Origin: Colwellia psychrerythraea
GTDB lineage: Bacteria; Pseudomonadota; Gammaproteobacteria; Enterobacterales; Alteromonadaceae
Assembly: GCF_000764185.1 (NCBI RefSeq)
Contig: NZ_JQEC01000040.1
Coordinates: 114,228-178,227 of the forward strand
DNA: 64,000 nucleotides
Direction: 5' to 3'
Of this stretch, positions 27,792-36,896 are shown one piece after another (the stretch's first letter is position 1; the number at the start of each line of letters is the position of its first letter). Below the pieces are notes generated by a model that was not told the origin of the DNA, ran no database searches, and saw nothing but the letters and a program-made list of their open reading frames with translations. Position numbers and translations under genes: made by a program.

Positions 27792-28484
27792 TTAAGCCGT
27801 TTGCTCGGCCGCTCGAACACTCTGGGCAACCACATGACCATCAAATAAATTAATAGTGCGTCTGGCATAATCAGCATGTGCTGGGCTATGAGTCACCATA
27901 ACTATGGTGGTACCTTCATCGTTAAGTGCTTGCAGCATTTCCATCACTTCTTGACCGTGAGCACTATCTAAATTACCCGTTGGTTCATCGGCTAATATCA
28001 TTTTTTGGTCGCCAACCACGGCTCTAGCAACGGCAACACGTTGTTGCTGACCACCCGATAACTGGCTAGGCAAGTGCTTGGCACGATGGGCGATACCAAC
28101 CTTATCCATCACCTTGTCAACTTTAGTTTTGCGCACTGCAGCGGGGATGTTGTGATAAATTAGCGCCAGTTCAATATTTTCAGCAACGGTTAATTCATCA
28201 ATTAAATTAAAGTTTTGGAAGATAAAGCCAATATTTTTCTTACGAATACCTGACAGCTGTTTTTCAGAATAACCGGCAACATTTTCACCATCAAAAATGT
28301 AGTCGCCACTACTCGGCGAGTCCAACATACCTATGGTATTGAGTAAAGTAGATTTACCACAACCTGACGGGCCCATGATGGCAACAAATTCACCTTGGGC
28401 TATTTCAATATTTACATTGTTCAAGGCTGATGTTTCTACGTCTTCCGTTTGATAAATACGGGTTAAATTGTGTAGTTTTAGCAT
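27792..28484 (-). CDS. ABC transporter ATPase, LolD/MacB type
   Basis: 230 aa. Walker A GPSGCGKST (about 39-47), Q-loop FQNFNLIDELT, signature LSGGQQQRVAVARA, Walker B MILADEPTGNLD and the switch histidine in VMVTHSP are all present, so it should be active. It has AAAGGA 6 nt before the ATG. It powers the permease encoded next and lies after the adaptor gene in the same operon. Confidence 0.95.
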   Translation of the reverse strand: MLKLHNLTRIYQTEDVETSALNNVNIEIAQGEFVAIMGPSGCGKSTLLNTIGMLDSPSSGDYIFDGENVAGYSEKQLSGIRKKNIGFIFQNFNLIDELTVAENIELALIYHNIPAAVRKTKVDKVMDKVGIAHRAKHLPSQLSGGQQQRVAVARAVVGDQKMILADEPTGNLDSAHGQEVMEMLQALNDEGTTIVMVTHSPAHADYARRTINLFDGHVVAQSVRAAEQTA

Positions 28485-28591
28485 GTTGTATCCTTTGCTC
28501 TTTATGAGTCTTTTAGTGTTTGTTTCAATCGTTAAATTTGTTTGGTATTTTTGTATGAGCTTTTTAAATAAGTGTCCTGTTGCTATGACGC

Positions 28592-29911
28592 TTATTGAAA
28601 GTTCAGTCGTTGCATATCTTGATAGCTACTATAAGGACTAGTGACAACTTGCTCACCTAATTCAAGACCTTCAATAACTTCGATGAATTGGTTGTTGCGT
28701 CGACCTAAGCGCACATTACGCTTCATTGCTTGGCTGCCATCGGCACTAACCACAAATAGCCACTTGCCGCCTGTATCTTGATAAAAGGCACCATTGGGGA
28801 TCAACATGGCTTCACTGGCGTCGCCTAGAGTCAGCTTAATTTGAATGGTTTGTCCACGGCGTATGCCTTTAGGTTGTTCTGTGACAAATTTAAAATCGAC
28901 TTCAAATTGTCCGTTTTGTACTTGTGGATATACTTTGGCAATTACTAATGAATAATTTTTATAATTCGCCGTTTGACCAATATCAACACGGCCTAAATAA
29001 AACTCATCAATAAAAGCGGTCAGCTTGTAATCGTTAGGCGTATCTATTTGACCAAGGCGCTCGCCACGCGCAATGCTTTGCCCAACCTCAACATTAAAGC
29101 CAGATAAAATACCGGCAACTGGCGCTTTAATATTCATGTTATCTAGGTTTTGACGTGAGATGGCTAAGTTACTTTCTAAGCGAGTACTGGTGTCCTTTAA
29201 AAACGCCAATTGCTCACCTTGCATACGGGCATCTGATTGCTGACTTTCAAGGGTTAACGCCAAACGATCTTTATACCAAATAAGCGTATCTTCGCTATCT
29301 TCTACTTGTGTCTTGGTAATTGCGCCAGTCGCGATCAAGGACTGTGAACGCTTAACTTGACGGGTTAACAACTTAATTTGGTGTTTAATATCGATAATAT
29401 TACGCTTATGTTGCAAGCGGTTTTGCTCTAGATTTAACTCAATAGTTCGCATATTATTTAGCTGCTCGGCTACGCGTGTTTCATTACCTAAAGCACTGAG
29501 TTGCAGTGATGCACTTGATAGTTCTACGATAAGGTTGCCAGCGGTTAAATTAGCGCCATCTTCCACCAGTATTTTTTCAACACGGCCACCTTCTATCGCA
29601 TCTAAATAAACCGTTTTTGCTGGAGTGACTCGACCACGAATAGGGATGAAATCTTCAAAAATTCCTGAAGTTACTTGTGACACCACTATGCGACTATTGT
29701 CTACCGATAAAACTTTACCCGTGCTTTTGTTGGCGATCATATAAGCCGCAAAAGCGACGATTAACATGATCATGGTAAAACCTAGCCATTTTTTCATTGG
29801 GCTAGCAGTTGTGGAAATTTTACGATCCATGCCGGAAACGGCTTTAGTTACAGCAGTGAGCGGCATGGCATTTTTGATTGAATCAGTTTTTGTCTTGTTT
29901 ACTTGGGTCAT
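28592..29911 (-). CDS. HlyD/MacA-like periplasmic adaptor of the ABC exporter
   Basis: 439 aa. A cytoplasmic N-terminus and membrane anchor (about 43-62, WLGFTMIMLIVAFAAYMIA), then a lipoyl/barrel-sandwich half (VEKILVEDGANLTAGNLIVEL), a long coiled-coil hairpin (about 130-250), the second lipoyl half (IKAPVAGILSGFNVEVGQSI) and a beta-barrel domain. First gene of the adaptor-ATPase-permease operon. A sigma-54-like promoter lies 59-74 bp upstream of its start, and the NtrC-type activator is encoded divergently. Confidence 0.9.
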   Translation of the reverse strand: MTQVNKTKTDSIKNAMPLTAVTKAVSGMDRKISTTASPMKKWLGFTMIMLIVAFAAYMIANKSTGKVLSVDNSRIVVSQVTSGIFEDFIPIRGRVTPAKTVYLDAIEGGRVEKILVEDGANLTAGNLIVELSSASLQLSALGNETRVAEQLNNMRTIELNLEQNRLQHKRNIIDIKHQIKLLTRQVKRSQSLIATGAITKTQVEDSEDTLIWYKDRLALTLESQQSDARMQGEQLAFLKDTSTRLESNLAISRQNLDNMNIKAPVAGILSGFNVEVGQSIARGERLGQIDTPNDYKLTAFIDEFYLGRVDIGQTANYKNYSLVIAKVYPQVQNGQFEVDFKFVTEQPKGIRRGQTIQIKLTLGDASEAMLIPNGAFYQDTGGKWLFVVSADGSQAMKRNVRLGRRNNQFIEVIEGLELGEQVVTSPYSSYQDMQRLNFQ

Positions 29912-29969
29912 ATTAACCTGTCATTAAGAAGTATTAGCTTAAGCCAATAGATAAACTTAACATTAACAA

Positions 29970-29985
29970 TCCAATAATCGTTCCA
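29970..29985 (-). promoter_or_regulatory. Sigma-54-type promoter of the ABC exporter operon
   Basis: The minus strand reads TGGAACG-ATTA-TTGGA, matching the sigma-54 consensus TGGCACG-N4-TTGCW except for two positions, including G for C in the -12 element. It lies 59 bp before the adaptor ATG, next to a divergent NtrC-type activator gene. Confidence 0.65.
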
Positions 29986-30048
29986 ACTTGTAATTACATG
30001 TTTTTATTATTGTTTATAAACTTAGGATAAAATAACTCTGATTAAAAC

Positions 30049-30085
30049 TGTACGTTTATGAACAGTAGGTGTACGTTAATGAACA
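30049..30085. promoter_or_regulatory. Twin upstream activator sites for the NtrC-type regulator
   Basis: TGTACGTTTATGAACA (30049-30064) and TGTACGTTAATGAACA (30070-30085) are 16-bp near-identical direct copies 21 bp apart, i.e. two helical turns. Each is an imperfect dyad with TGT/ACA ends. They lie 64-100 bp upstream of the sigma-54-like promoter, the usual distance for enhancer sites. Confidence 0.65.
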
Positions 30086-30157
30086 CTTTGCGCATTGGTG
30101 TTAACTAAAGTACTATCAAAAAAACTATGCACAAACCTATTAAGAGGAAGTTTTAGC

Positions 30158-31621
30158 GTGAAAAAAGAAGGCAAGATTCTCATCGTTGATGACGATGAAG
30201 ATATTTTAACCGCGGGTAAATTATTGCTAAAACGCCATTTTTCACAAATAAGCACCTGCAATGTGCCTGAGCATATTCCTCAATTTATTAACGATCAGCA
30301 TTTTGACGCCATTATCTTAGATATGAATTTTGGTCCTGGTGAAAGCTCTGGCGCCCAGGGCTTTTATTGGTTACAGAAGATATTAGAAATCAAGCCAGAA
30401 AGCGTCATCATCATGATTACCGCCCATGGTGGCGTTAATGTTGCGGTTGAAGCGATGAAGTTAGGCGCTACCGACTATATTGCTAAACCTTGGCAAAATG
30501 AAAAAGTTATCGCCACAATATCAACAGCGGTACTATTGGGTAGAAGCCGCAGTGAAGCACAAACTTTGCGTGAAACCAATAAAGTATTAGTGCAAGCAAG
30601 TAACTCGGCCAGCCAGCAAAATATGCTAGGTCAATCCCGAGCCATGAAACAGATACAATCGCTAATCTCTCGCTCTGCGCCAACCGAAGCCAACGTAATG
30701 ATATTGGGTGAAAATGGCACAGGTAAAGAGTTGGTTGCCCGTGAAATTCACCAACAAAGCGCGCGTGCTCAGCACGTTTTTATGTCCGTTGATTTAGGCG
30801 CAATCAGCGAAACATTATTTGAAAGTGAGTTATTTGGCCATAAAAAAGGTGCCTTTACCGGCGCGCAACACGATAGAATAGGACGGTTGCAAGCAGCAGA
30901 TGGCGGTACCTTATTTTTAGATGAAATAGGTAACTTACCCCTGCACCTTCAGGCCAAGTTACTCACAGTATTAGAGCAACGAAAAGTGACCCCGTTGGGT
31001 GAAAACAAAGCCATAGCGTTTAATGTCAGGGTAGTGTCTGCCACCAATTTAAAAGCAGAGGTTTTAAAAGATGAACAACGTTTTCGACCAGATTTACTCT
31101 TTAGGCTCAATACCGTTGAAATTAAGTTACCGCCATTGCGTGAACGTAGCGATGATATAGCAATCATTGCCCACCACTATGTTGATTTCTATGCAAAAAA
31201 ATATCAGCAGCAAGGCAAGAGTATTAAACAGTTAAGTAATGAAGCTTTAGCGGCAATTACCACCTATGCTTGGCCGGGTAATATTAGAGAGCTGCGCCAC
31301 GCGATTGAGCGAGCAATGATATTAAGCCAAGCAAGAGTACTTACCGCGGCTGACTTTCAACTTGATATTGTGACCACTGGTCAACAGAGCATGCCGGTAG
31401 ATGAGCACGCATCTACGGCTACAACCACAGCGCCAGCAACGCAGACAGCTTTTACCGGCGAAACCCTACAGCAGCCAGCAGAGCTAAACTTAGAACAGAT
31501 AGAGAAGAGTGCTATTGGCTTAGCACTTAAAAAACATCGATTTAATATTAGTCACACCGCCAAAGAGCTTGGTTTAACTCGCGCTGCCCTCTACCGCCGG
31601 ATGGAAAAACATGGACTTTAA
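30158..31621 (+). CDS. NtrC-family sigma-54-dependent response regulator
   Basis: 487 aa from the GTG at 30158 (GAGGAAG 7 nt upstream); the upstream in-frame TTG at 30095 overlaps no ribosome site. Receiver (about 5-125) with VDDDED and the phospho-site in AIILDMNFG. The AAA+ domain (about 165-400) has Walker A GENGTGKE, the sigma-54 contact loop as GAFTGA, Walker B GTLFLDEIGN and the R-finger region. The C-terminal Fis-type helix-turn-helix ends ...HTAKELGLTRAALYRRMEK. It overlaps its kinase gene by 11 bp. It should activate the divergent ABC exporter operon through the twin sites at 30049-30085. Confidence 0.93.
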   Translation: MKKEGKILIVDDDEDILTAGKLLLKRHFSQISTCNVPEHIPQFINDQHFDAIILDMNFGPGESSGAQGFYWLQKILEIKPESVIIMITAHGGVNVAVEAMKLGATDYIAKPWQNEKVIATISTAVLLGRSRSEAQTLRETNKVLVQASNSASQQNMLGQSRAMKQIQSLISRSAPTEANVMILGENGTGKELVAREIHQQSARAQHVFMSVDLGAISETLFESELFGHKKGAFTGAQHDRIGRLQAADGGTLFLDEIGNLPLHLQAKLLTVLEQRKVTPLGENKAIAFNVRVVSATNLKAEVLKDEQRFRPDLLFRLNTVEIKLPPLRERSDDIAIIAHHYVDFYAKKYQQQGKSIKQLSNEALAAITTYAWPGNIRELRHAIERAMILSQARVLTAADFQLDIVTTGQQSMPVDEHASTATTTAPATQTAFTGETLQQPAELNLEQIEKSAIGLALKKHRFNISHTAKELGLTRAALYRRMEKHGL

Positions 31622-32987
31622 AAGGTTTTCACTGCTCATAGCTACCCGCACTATTCTAGCTATGTTAACGCTTATTTTTCTTACCCAAGCGGTTATGCAT
31701 GAGGGTTATCACGCCACTATATTATTGTTATCGGTAGTGCTTAGCCTGCAGTTTTTTGAAATCATGCGTTTTATTTCAAAAACTAATGCCGAGCTAGTAC
31801 GATTTTTTGATGCTGTACGCCATGCTGACTTTTCACAGCGCTTTGAATTGAAAGCACAGGGCGCAGGGTTTGAAGAATTAGGCGAAACCTTTACTGATAT
31901 TTTAAAACGAATTCAAACAGTACGTTCAAAACAAGAGGCTGAATTACGTCATATCAAAGCCATTATTGAACATGTACCTGTGCCGCTATTAAGCATTGAT
32001 CATAGTGGTAAAATCACTTTATGGAACAATAGCGTCAGGCGTTTATTCGGTGCAAATACGGTTACCCACATTGATGATATGGCGCAGTTTAATAAAGACT
32101 TTCCAAAAAAATTGCAGGGCATCTTAGCGGGTGAACGTACCCTAGTAAATATCACCATTGATGGTATGGAACACAAACTTATTGTCTCTGCCACTGAGAT
32201 TACAACGGCAAGCAATCAAGAGACCTTGCTCAGTATGCAAGACATCCAAAGTGAGCTAGCCCTCGCTCAACTGCAAGCTTGGCAAGACTTGGTTAGTGTT
32301 TTAACACACGAGATTATGAACAGTATTACTCCGGTCGCCTCACTGGCAAAAACCGCAGTCGATTTAGTAGAAGATGTGCAAGAAAAAACTCAGAAATTAC
32401 CAATAATTAGTGATGAGCTTTCTGAAGAATTAGCCGAAGACTTAGAGGATGTATTAGGAGCAGTAAAAACCGTAGCAAGACGCAGCGACGGCTTAATGCA
32501 GTTTGTCACCAGCTATCGTCGTTTAACACGCCTGGCCTCACCCAATAAAAAATTAGTATCAGTCGCGACTCTGTTTAACCATGTAACTGTTTTGGCTAAG
32601 CAGAATTGGCAAAAAAATGATATTGAATTAACTGCGAGTATTGTTCCACAGGCCTTAGATATTACTGTCGATAGCGATATGATCGAGCAAGTATTGCTAA
32701 ATTTAGTATTAAACGCCGAACAAGCTTTAGCGCAAAGTACAGAACCTAAAATTTATCTGCATGCTTTCTTAAATGTTCGTGGTCATGTAGTCATTGAAGT
32801 TGCTGATAATGGTAAAGGTATTGAAGATGAAAACATGACACAAATATTTGTGCCTTTTTTCACTACCAAAAAAGAAGGTTCGGGTGTTGGCCTAGCCTTA
32901 ACAAGGCAAGTGATGTTGGCTCATAATGGCAAAGTGGCGGTACGTAATAATGACCAAGGTGGTGCAACTTTTAGTTTAACTTTTTAG
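31611..32987 (+). CDS. NtrY-like sensor histidine kinase paired with the NtrC-type regulator
   Basis: 458 aa. Two N-terminal helices with a very short periplasmic loop (about 7-50), a HAMP-like stretch, a PAS domain (about 110-190: IIEHVPVPLLSIDHSGKITLWNN), the H-box VLTHEIMNSITPVASL, the N-box VLLNLVLNAEQAL, VADNGKGIED and GSGVGLALTRQV. The start overlaps the regulator's stop. The lack of a large periplasmic domain suggests the signal is sensed in the membrane or cytoplasm, for example membrane damage (inference). Confidence 0.93.
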   Translation: MDFKRFSLLIATRTILAMLTLIFLTQAVMHEGYHATILLLSVVLSLQFFEIMRFISKTNAELVRFFDAVRHADFSQRFELKAQGAGFEELGETFTDILKRIQTVRSKQEAELRHIKAIIEHVPVPLLSIDHSGKITLWNNSVRRLFGANTVTHIDDMAQFNKDFPKKLQGILAGERTLVNITIDGMEHKLIVSATEITTASNQETLLSMQDIQSELALAQLQAWQDLVSVLTHEIMNSITPVASLAKTAVDLVEDVQEKTQKLPIISDELSEELAEDLEDVLGAVKTVARRSDGLMQFVTSYRRLTRLASPNKKLVSVATLFNHVTVLAKQNWQKNDIELTASIVPQALDITVDSDMIEQVLLNLVLNAEQALAQSTEPKIYLHAFLNVRGHVVIEVADNGKGIEDENMTQIFVPFFTTKKEGSGVGLALTRQVMLAHNGKVAVRNNDQGGATFSLTF

Positions 32988-33009
32988 CCGTTTAAACCGC
33001 TTTATGAAA

Positions 33010-34083
33010 TTAATCAACTTGTTCAACCAATTGTTGCATCAAGCTATATGAAAGTTGACTATAGGGCGGAACAAATAAATCAGCTCTAAACAAATTTGGA
33101 TAGCGATCTAATAGTCCCCTACTGTCCAAGTTAACCGAGGCAGGTAACATTGAAAGCTCATCGACAATCCTCTGCTGTACTTTTTTACCAATGAAATAAT
33201 TAGCAACAACTTCTGCAGCGGCTAGTTTTTCATTTTTTAGCCCTCGAACAAAATTAATGGTATCAAGCCAAGCTAAATGACCTTCTTCAAAATTAATTAA
33301 CTGCCACTTACCGCCTTTATCATTTTGACTTTTTATCTCTGGTCCCCAACTAGATACTATTTCAAGATCTTCACTGAACTGAGTTGAACTTTGCCAAAAT
33401 CCGCCGGCATTATTGTAGAACTGCTTAAATTTATTGAGCAAAACGCCCTGCTTTGAAAGCAAAACTTTTAATGCACTACGATCATTTTTTTGTGCTAATT
33501 GCTCTAAATAAAAGGGAGGGTAGTCTAACGCTTGCAGTGTTAAACCAACGTTATACCAAAACTGTCCTTGATTTAGTGAGAACTTATTACGCCACTTAGC
33601 CGACCATAAATCTTTTACCGATTTAGGTATGTCCTGCTGCTTAACTTTGTTGGTATCTACATAAAAACCATAAATACCTCCGCCCCAAGGGATATATAGT
33701 GGTTTGCCTGCTTGCATTCCCATGGGTATTTGGGTGAGATTTGCATCGAGGTTTTTATAGTTACTTAATCGAGGCGAGTTAATATCTATGGGTTGTAACA
33801 GTTTGGAGATCTGCTCACCATGCATTTTAATAAAAAAAAGCGTTAGAAAAGTAATATCACATTGTTTTTTTCTGATCACCGAAAACATTTGATCGGCATC
33901 TTCAGCTTGCGTGGCTAAAACTTCGACCTTATAGTTATAACCCTTATCTGCTAATATTTTATTTACTTGCGTTATATTTTCAGTCGTCACATAACCTGGC
34001 CAAGTGAAAATTCTAAGTTTTTCTACAGCGAGTAACTGAAAAGATGAAAGTATAAGAATACTAAATAATATTAGTTTACTCAC
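33010..34083 (-). CDS. PotD-like extracellular solute-binding protein
   Basis: About 357 aa if started at the GTG at 34083, which has GAGGGG 9 nt upstream; GTGs at 34086 and 34107 are alternatives. A signal peptide (SKLILFSILILSSFQLLA) precedes a type II periplasmic-binding fold: LRIFTWPGYVTTENI near the N-terminus is the classic PotD/PotF opening, and YIPWGGGIYGFYVDT follows the usual 'P..wGT.g..yn' block. No ABC permease or ATPase is adjacent, so it may feed a remote transporter or act as a sensor input. Ligand unknown, polyamine-like by family. Confidence 0.78.
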   Translation of the reverse strand: MSKLILFSILILSSFQLLAVEKLRIFTWPGYVTTENITQVNKILADKGYNYKVEVLATQAEDADQMFSVIRKKQCDITFLTLFFIKMHGEQISKLLQPIDINSPRLSNYKNLDANLTQIPMGMQAGKPLYIPWGGGIYGFYVDTNKVKQQDIPKSVKDLWSAKWRNKFSLNQGQFWYNVGLTLQALDYPPFYLEQLAQKNDRSALKVLLSKQGVLLNKFKQFYNNAGGFWQSSTQFSEDLEIVSSWGPEIKSQNDKGGKWQLINFEEGHLAWLDTINFVRGLKNEKLAAAEVVANYFIGKKVQQRIVDELSMLPASVNLDSRGLLDRYPNLFRADLFVPPYSQLSYSLMQQLVEQVD

Positions 34084-34161
34084 CACAGCAAGCCCCTCAA
34101 TGAACACTTATTTATTCAGTATAGAAGCCTCTATAATTAAAGCTTCGCTATTTCACAGACA

Positions 34162-34185
34162 AAGCCACTGTAGCTTAAGTGGCTT
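34162..34185 (-). terminator. Hairpin downstream of the WD40 lipoprotein gene
   Basis: AAGCCACT/AGTGGCTT with an 8-nt loop lies 16 bp after the stop codon of the minus-strand gene. The following T content is modest. Confidence 0.5.
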
Positions 34186-34200
34186 GCTTTTCTGCTAGTT

Positions 34201-35187
34201 CTATTTTTTATTATTAACAGTGGGTAGCTGCCAATGTTCAAACAAACCATCGCTGTTAGTGGTCACCGCTTTATCTTGATCTGAATAAGCAACGCTTAGT
34301 ACTGATGATCGGCCCCGAGTCATTTCAGATTGCCACTGGGCGACTAAAACACCATCAGATACTCGCCACAGTTTAACAATCTGTTTAGGGGAGCCAGTTA
34401 ACAGCAACGAGTTATCACTTGAGAATATTGAATCATTGAACTCAAAAAAGCGTAGGTTGGTATCTAATTCAGCGATTACTTTTCCTGTTGATAAATCCCA
34501 AAAAGTGCGATCTTTTATCGCATCAAGGGTAAAACCAACCTTACCATCACTACTTATGCTGACATGATTTACTCTCGACCCATGGGAGAATTCATGCACA
34601 TTTTCTCCCGTAGCTGTTTGCCAAACGTGTGCTTTTTTATCACTTGAGCCAGTAAACGCTATTGCGCCATCATCTGACAAACTCACCGAATTGATATCTA
34701 ATCTATGTTTGTCAAAAGTACTGACTTTATTACGCTTAACATCAATAATGCTGGCTTTACCATTGCGAAATCCTAATAATATTTTACTGCCATCAGCAGA
34801 GATATCCATATCATTAATGATATTACCTTCAACACCCCACTCACCCAGTGGTTTATGACCCTGCACCGAATATAAACGCACTGTCACTTGATTAGACACT
34901 AAATAAAATTTATTGTTTTCACTAATATCAAGCAATTCCATAAACTGGGCTTCATTACCTTTTAAGCAATGCAATGGCGATTCCACTTGGCTATTTTTCC
35001 ATAAACAAACGGTTTTGCCATCAGCAACCAAATTTAACTGGCCGTCTTTAGACAATGCTGATGCTGTGATTATGTTATCGCTATGGCTTAACGCTAAAGC
35101 TGACTTACCTGTATGAACTTCTTGTTGGCTACAGCCCAACAGAGTTAATGCGCTTAGCGCGCTGATTAGCGTGATGACTTTTACCAT
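34201..35187 (-). CDS. WD40-repeat lipoprotein
   Basis: 328 aa from the ATG at 35187 (GGGA 8 nt upstream), which places a lipobox LTLLGC at the end of the signal peptide; the upstream in-frame TTG has no site. The mature protein is a WD40 propeller: repeated 'SxDG...aftgSsDkkaHVWqtatGE' and 'LLTGSPKQIVKLWRVSDG' blades, five to seven in number. Lipid-anchored propellers of this type scaffold envelope complexes. No partner is obvious among the neighbours. Confidence 0.82.
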   Translation of the reverse strand: MVKVITLISALSALTLLGCSQQEVHTGKSALALSHSDNIITASALSKDGQLNLVADGKTVCLWKNSQVESPLHCLKGNEAQFMELLDISENNKFYLVSNQVTVRLYSVQGHKPLGEWGVEGNIINDMDISADGSKILLGFRNGKASIIDVKRNKVSTFDKHRLDINSVSLSDDGAIAFTGSSDKKAHVWQTATGENVHEFSHGSRVNHVSISSDGKVGFTLDAIKDRTFWDLSTGKVIAELDTNLRFFEFNDSIFSSDNSLLLTGSPKQIVKLWRVSDGVLVAQWQSEMTRGRSSVLSVAYSDQDKAVTTNSDGLFEHWQLPTVNNKK

Positions 35188-35371
35188 AAAAAATATCCCT
35201 GAATAATTTTGCAACGAGCGAGGTAACTGCAGTGACTATAAACGATTATCGCCTTTGTCGAAAATAAAAAGCCTAAATCGATGCCCTAACAATACCTTAA
35301 TAGGGCAACCACTAGGTTACTGAGTTCTTACTATGTATACTCACAAGTTATTGGTCAAAAAGGAAGTCACC

Positions 35372-35836
35372 ATGGAAAGTATATCAAGCCAAAACACCCC
35401 ATTATCACAAAGTACTGCAGCAACTACTCCAACTTCAGCCATGGCCAGTACACCAGCAGAGACGGCAGAAATTATTCTAGTTAAGAGCAAACAATTACAA
35501 CCAGATAAAGTAGAAATTTCAACTGAAGCTAAAAATATATCAGCTGAAGAAAGAGACACTGAAGATAAAAAGAGCATAGACGCCAGTAGTTTAAGCGGTA
35601 TTATGTCACTAGAGGAAGCTGCTGCCGCAGAAAAGGCCAATGAGAGTGATCTTGATAAAAGAATTCGTGAGTTATCGATGGAGATCCTCGAAATAAGTGT
35701 AAAAATTCAACTACTACAAGATAAAGAAGATAAAGAGTCAGTAAAAGAGCGACAAAAGCTTGAAGTAGACTTAGCCATGAAAAAAGGTGAACTTGAAGCC
35801 ACTATGGATAGAAAATTACAAGAGGCTGCTTTATAA
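35372..35836 (+). CDS. Hypothetical Ser/Thr/Ala-rich coiled-coil protein
   Basis: 154 aa from the ATG at 35372 (AAGGAAG just upstream); an ATG 39 bp earlier lacks a site. The first 50 residues are rich in Ser, Thr, Ala and Gln and probably disordered. Residues ~95-154 form a strongly charged coiled coil (LDKRIRELSMEILEISVKIQLLQDKEDKESVKERQKLE). No signal peptide. I do not recognise a family. It is a single gene, divergent from the WD40 lipoprotein. Confidence 0.6.
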   Translation: MESISSQNTPLSQSTAATTPTSAMASTPAETAEIILVKSKQLQPDKVEISTEAKNISAEERDTEDKKSIDASSLSGIMSLEEAAAAEKANESDLDKRIRELSMEILEISVKIQLLQDKEDKESVKERQKLEVDLAMKKGELEATMDRKLQEAAL

Positions 35837-35995
35837 AGTGAACATTCAAACGATATGATTGTCATAAATAATCAGCAAGTTAACATAGATTTTAGCGAAT
35901 CAAACAGATAGTTAGATAATCACCATATAAAACTAACAATCATTAATACTAAGCCCTGCATTAGCTATTCAACAACAAAAACAAGGAATGTATCC

Positions 35996-36859
35996 ATGAA
36001 AATTACTGTCATATTTTTACTTTTTTTACTCTCTGGTTGCGCAGTAAATATCACCGCAGACTCTTTTATTTATCAAGATGATAAAGTAGAAGCTCAACTG
36101 AATTTAAAAGAAATTAGAGGCAAGGTTATCCACAATGCAGCGCTGATTGATATTTCTGAAGTTGTCCTCACCACACAAGAAGGCTCGGTACTTAAAGGCG
36201 TGAAACTTTTACGCCAAAATGCGGTTATTAACATTATCCTTTTTGGTGGTAGTGGCATGAAAATAAGCCAGTCTGCTGGCATTTTGAATCATTTCGCATT
36301 ATTGCCTGTTAATGTTCTTTGGTTTGATTATCGTGGTGTAGGGGTGAGTGAAAAAAATCGTGCCATAAATGTTGTCGACTTGCAGAATGATGCGCTTAAT
36401 ATCTTCGATTTTGCCAATAAAAACCTACCCGACAATATACCAACGGCCATTCATGGTTTATCAATGGGCTCCTTATTAGCAAGTTATATAGCAAGTGAAC
36501 GCACTATTGATGGTTTGATTCTTGATGGCGCCATTAGTACTGTACCTGAGTTGATTGAACAGGTTGTACCAAGTTGGTCAAAGTTATTTTCGACGGTAAA
36601 AGTATCTCCAGAATTAGCAAAAATTAATAATGTTGAGCTGATTAAAGAATACAGCAAACCTCTACTGTTTCTTGCCGGCAGTGAAGATAGCACTACTCCG
36701 GTTAAGTTTGCACAAGAGTTATTTGATGCAGCCAGTAGCCAGGATAAAACACTAGCCATTATACCTGACACTGAACATGGTAAAACCATGAAAAAAGATG
36801 CTGCAATTAAAGCTTATGCCACTTTTATTAAAGGGTTAACTTGTTGTAAAAATGGCTAA
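35996..36859 (+). CDS. Alpha/beta-hydrolase lipoprotein
   Basis: 287 aa. Lipoprotein signal MKITVIFLLFLLSGCAVN with Cys at 15. The alpha/beta hydrolase core has an NIILFGGSG oxyanion-loop strand, WFDYRGVGVS, the nucleophile elbow GLSMGS (Ser ~157), an acid in AGSEDSTTP and the histidine in PDTEHGKTM, so the triad looks complete. It resembles the 'BAAT/dienelactone-like' lipoprotein esterases of the envelope. The next gene is another alpha/beta hydrolase without a signal peptide. Substrate unknown. Confidence 0.8.
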   Translation: MKITVIFLLFLLSGCAVNITADSFIYQDDKVEAQLNLKEIRGKVIHNAALIDISEVVLTTQEGSVLKGVKLLRQNAVINIILFGGSGMKISQSAGILNHFALLPVNVLWFDYRGVGVSEKNRAINVVDLQNDALNIFDFANKNLPDNIPTAIHGLSMGSLLASYIASERTIDGLILDGAISTVPELIEQVVPSWSKLFSTVKVSPELAKINNVELIKEYSKPLLFLAGSEDSTTPVKFAQELFDAASSQDKTLAIIPDTEHGKTMKKDAAIKAYATFIKGLTCCKNG

Positions 36860-36896
36860 TCAGCATTAACACAAGTGAGCAGGAGTTCTGTATATA

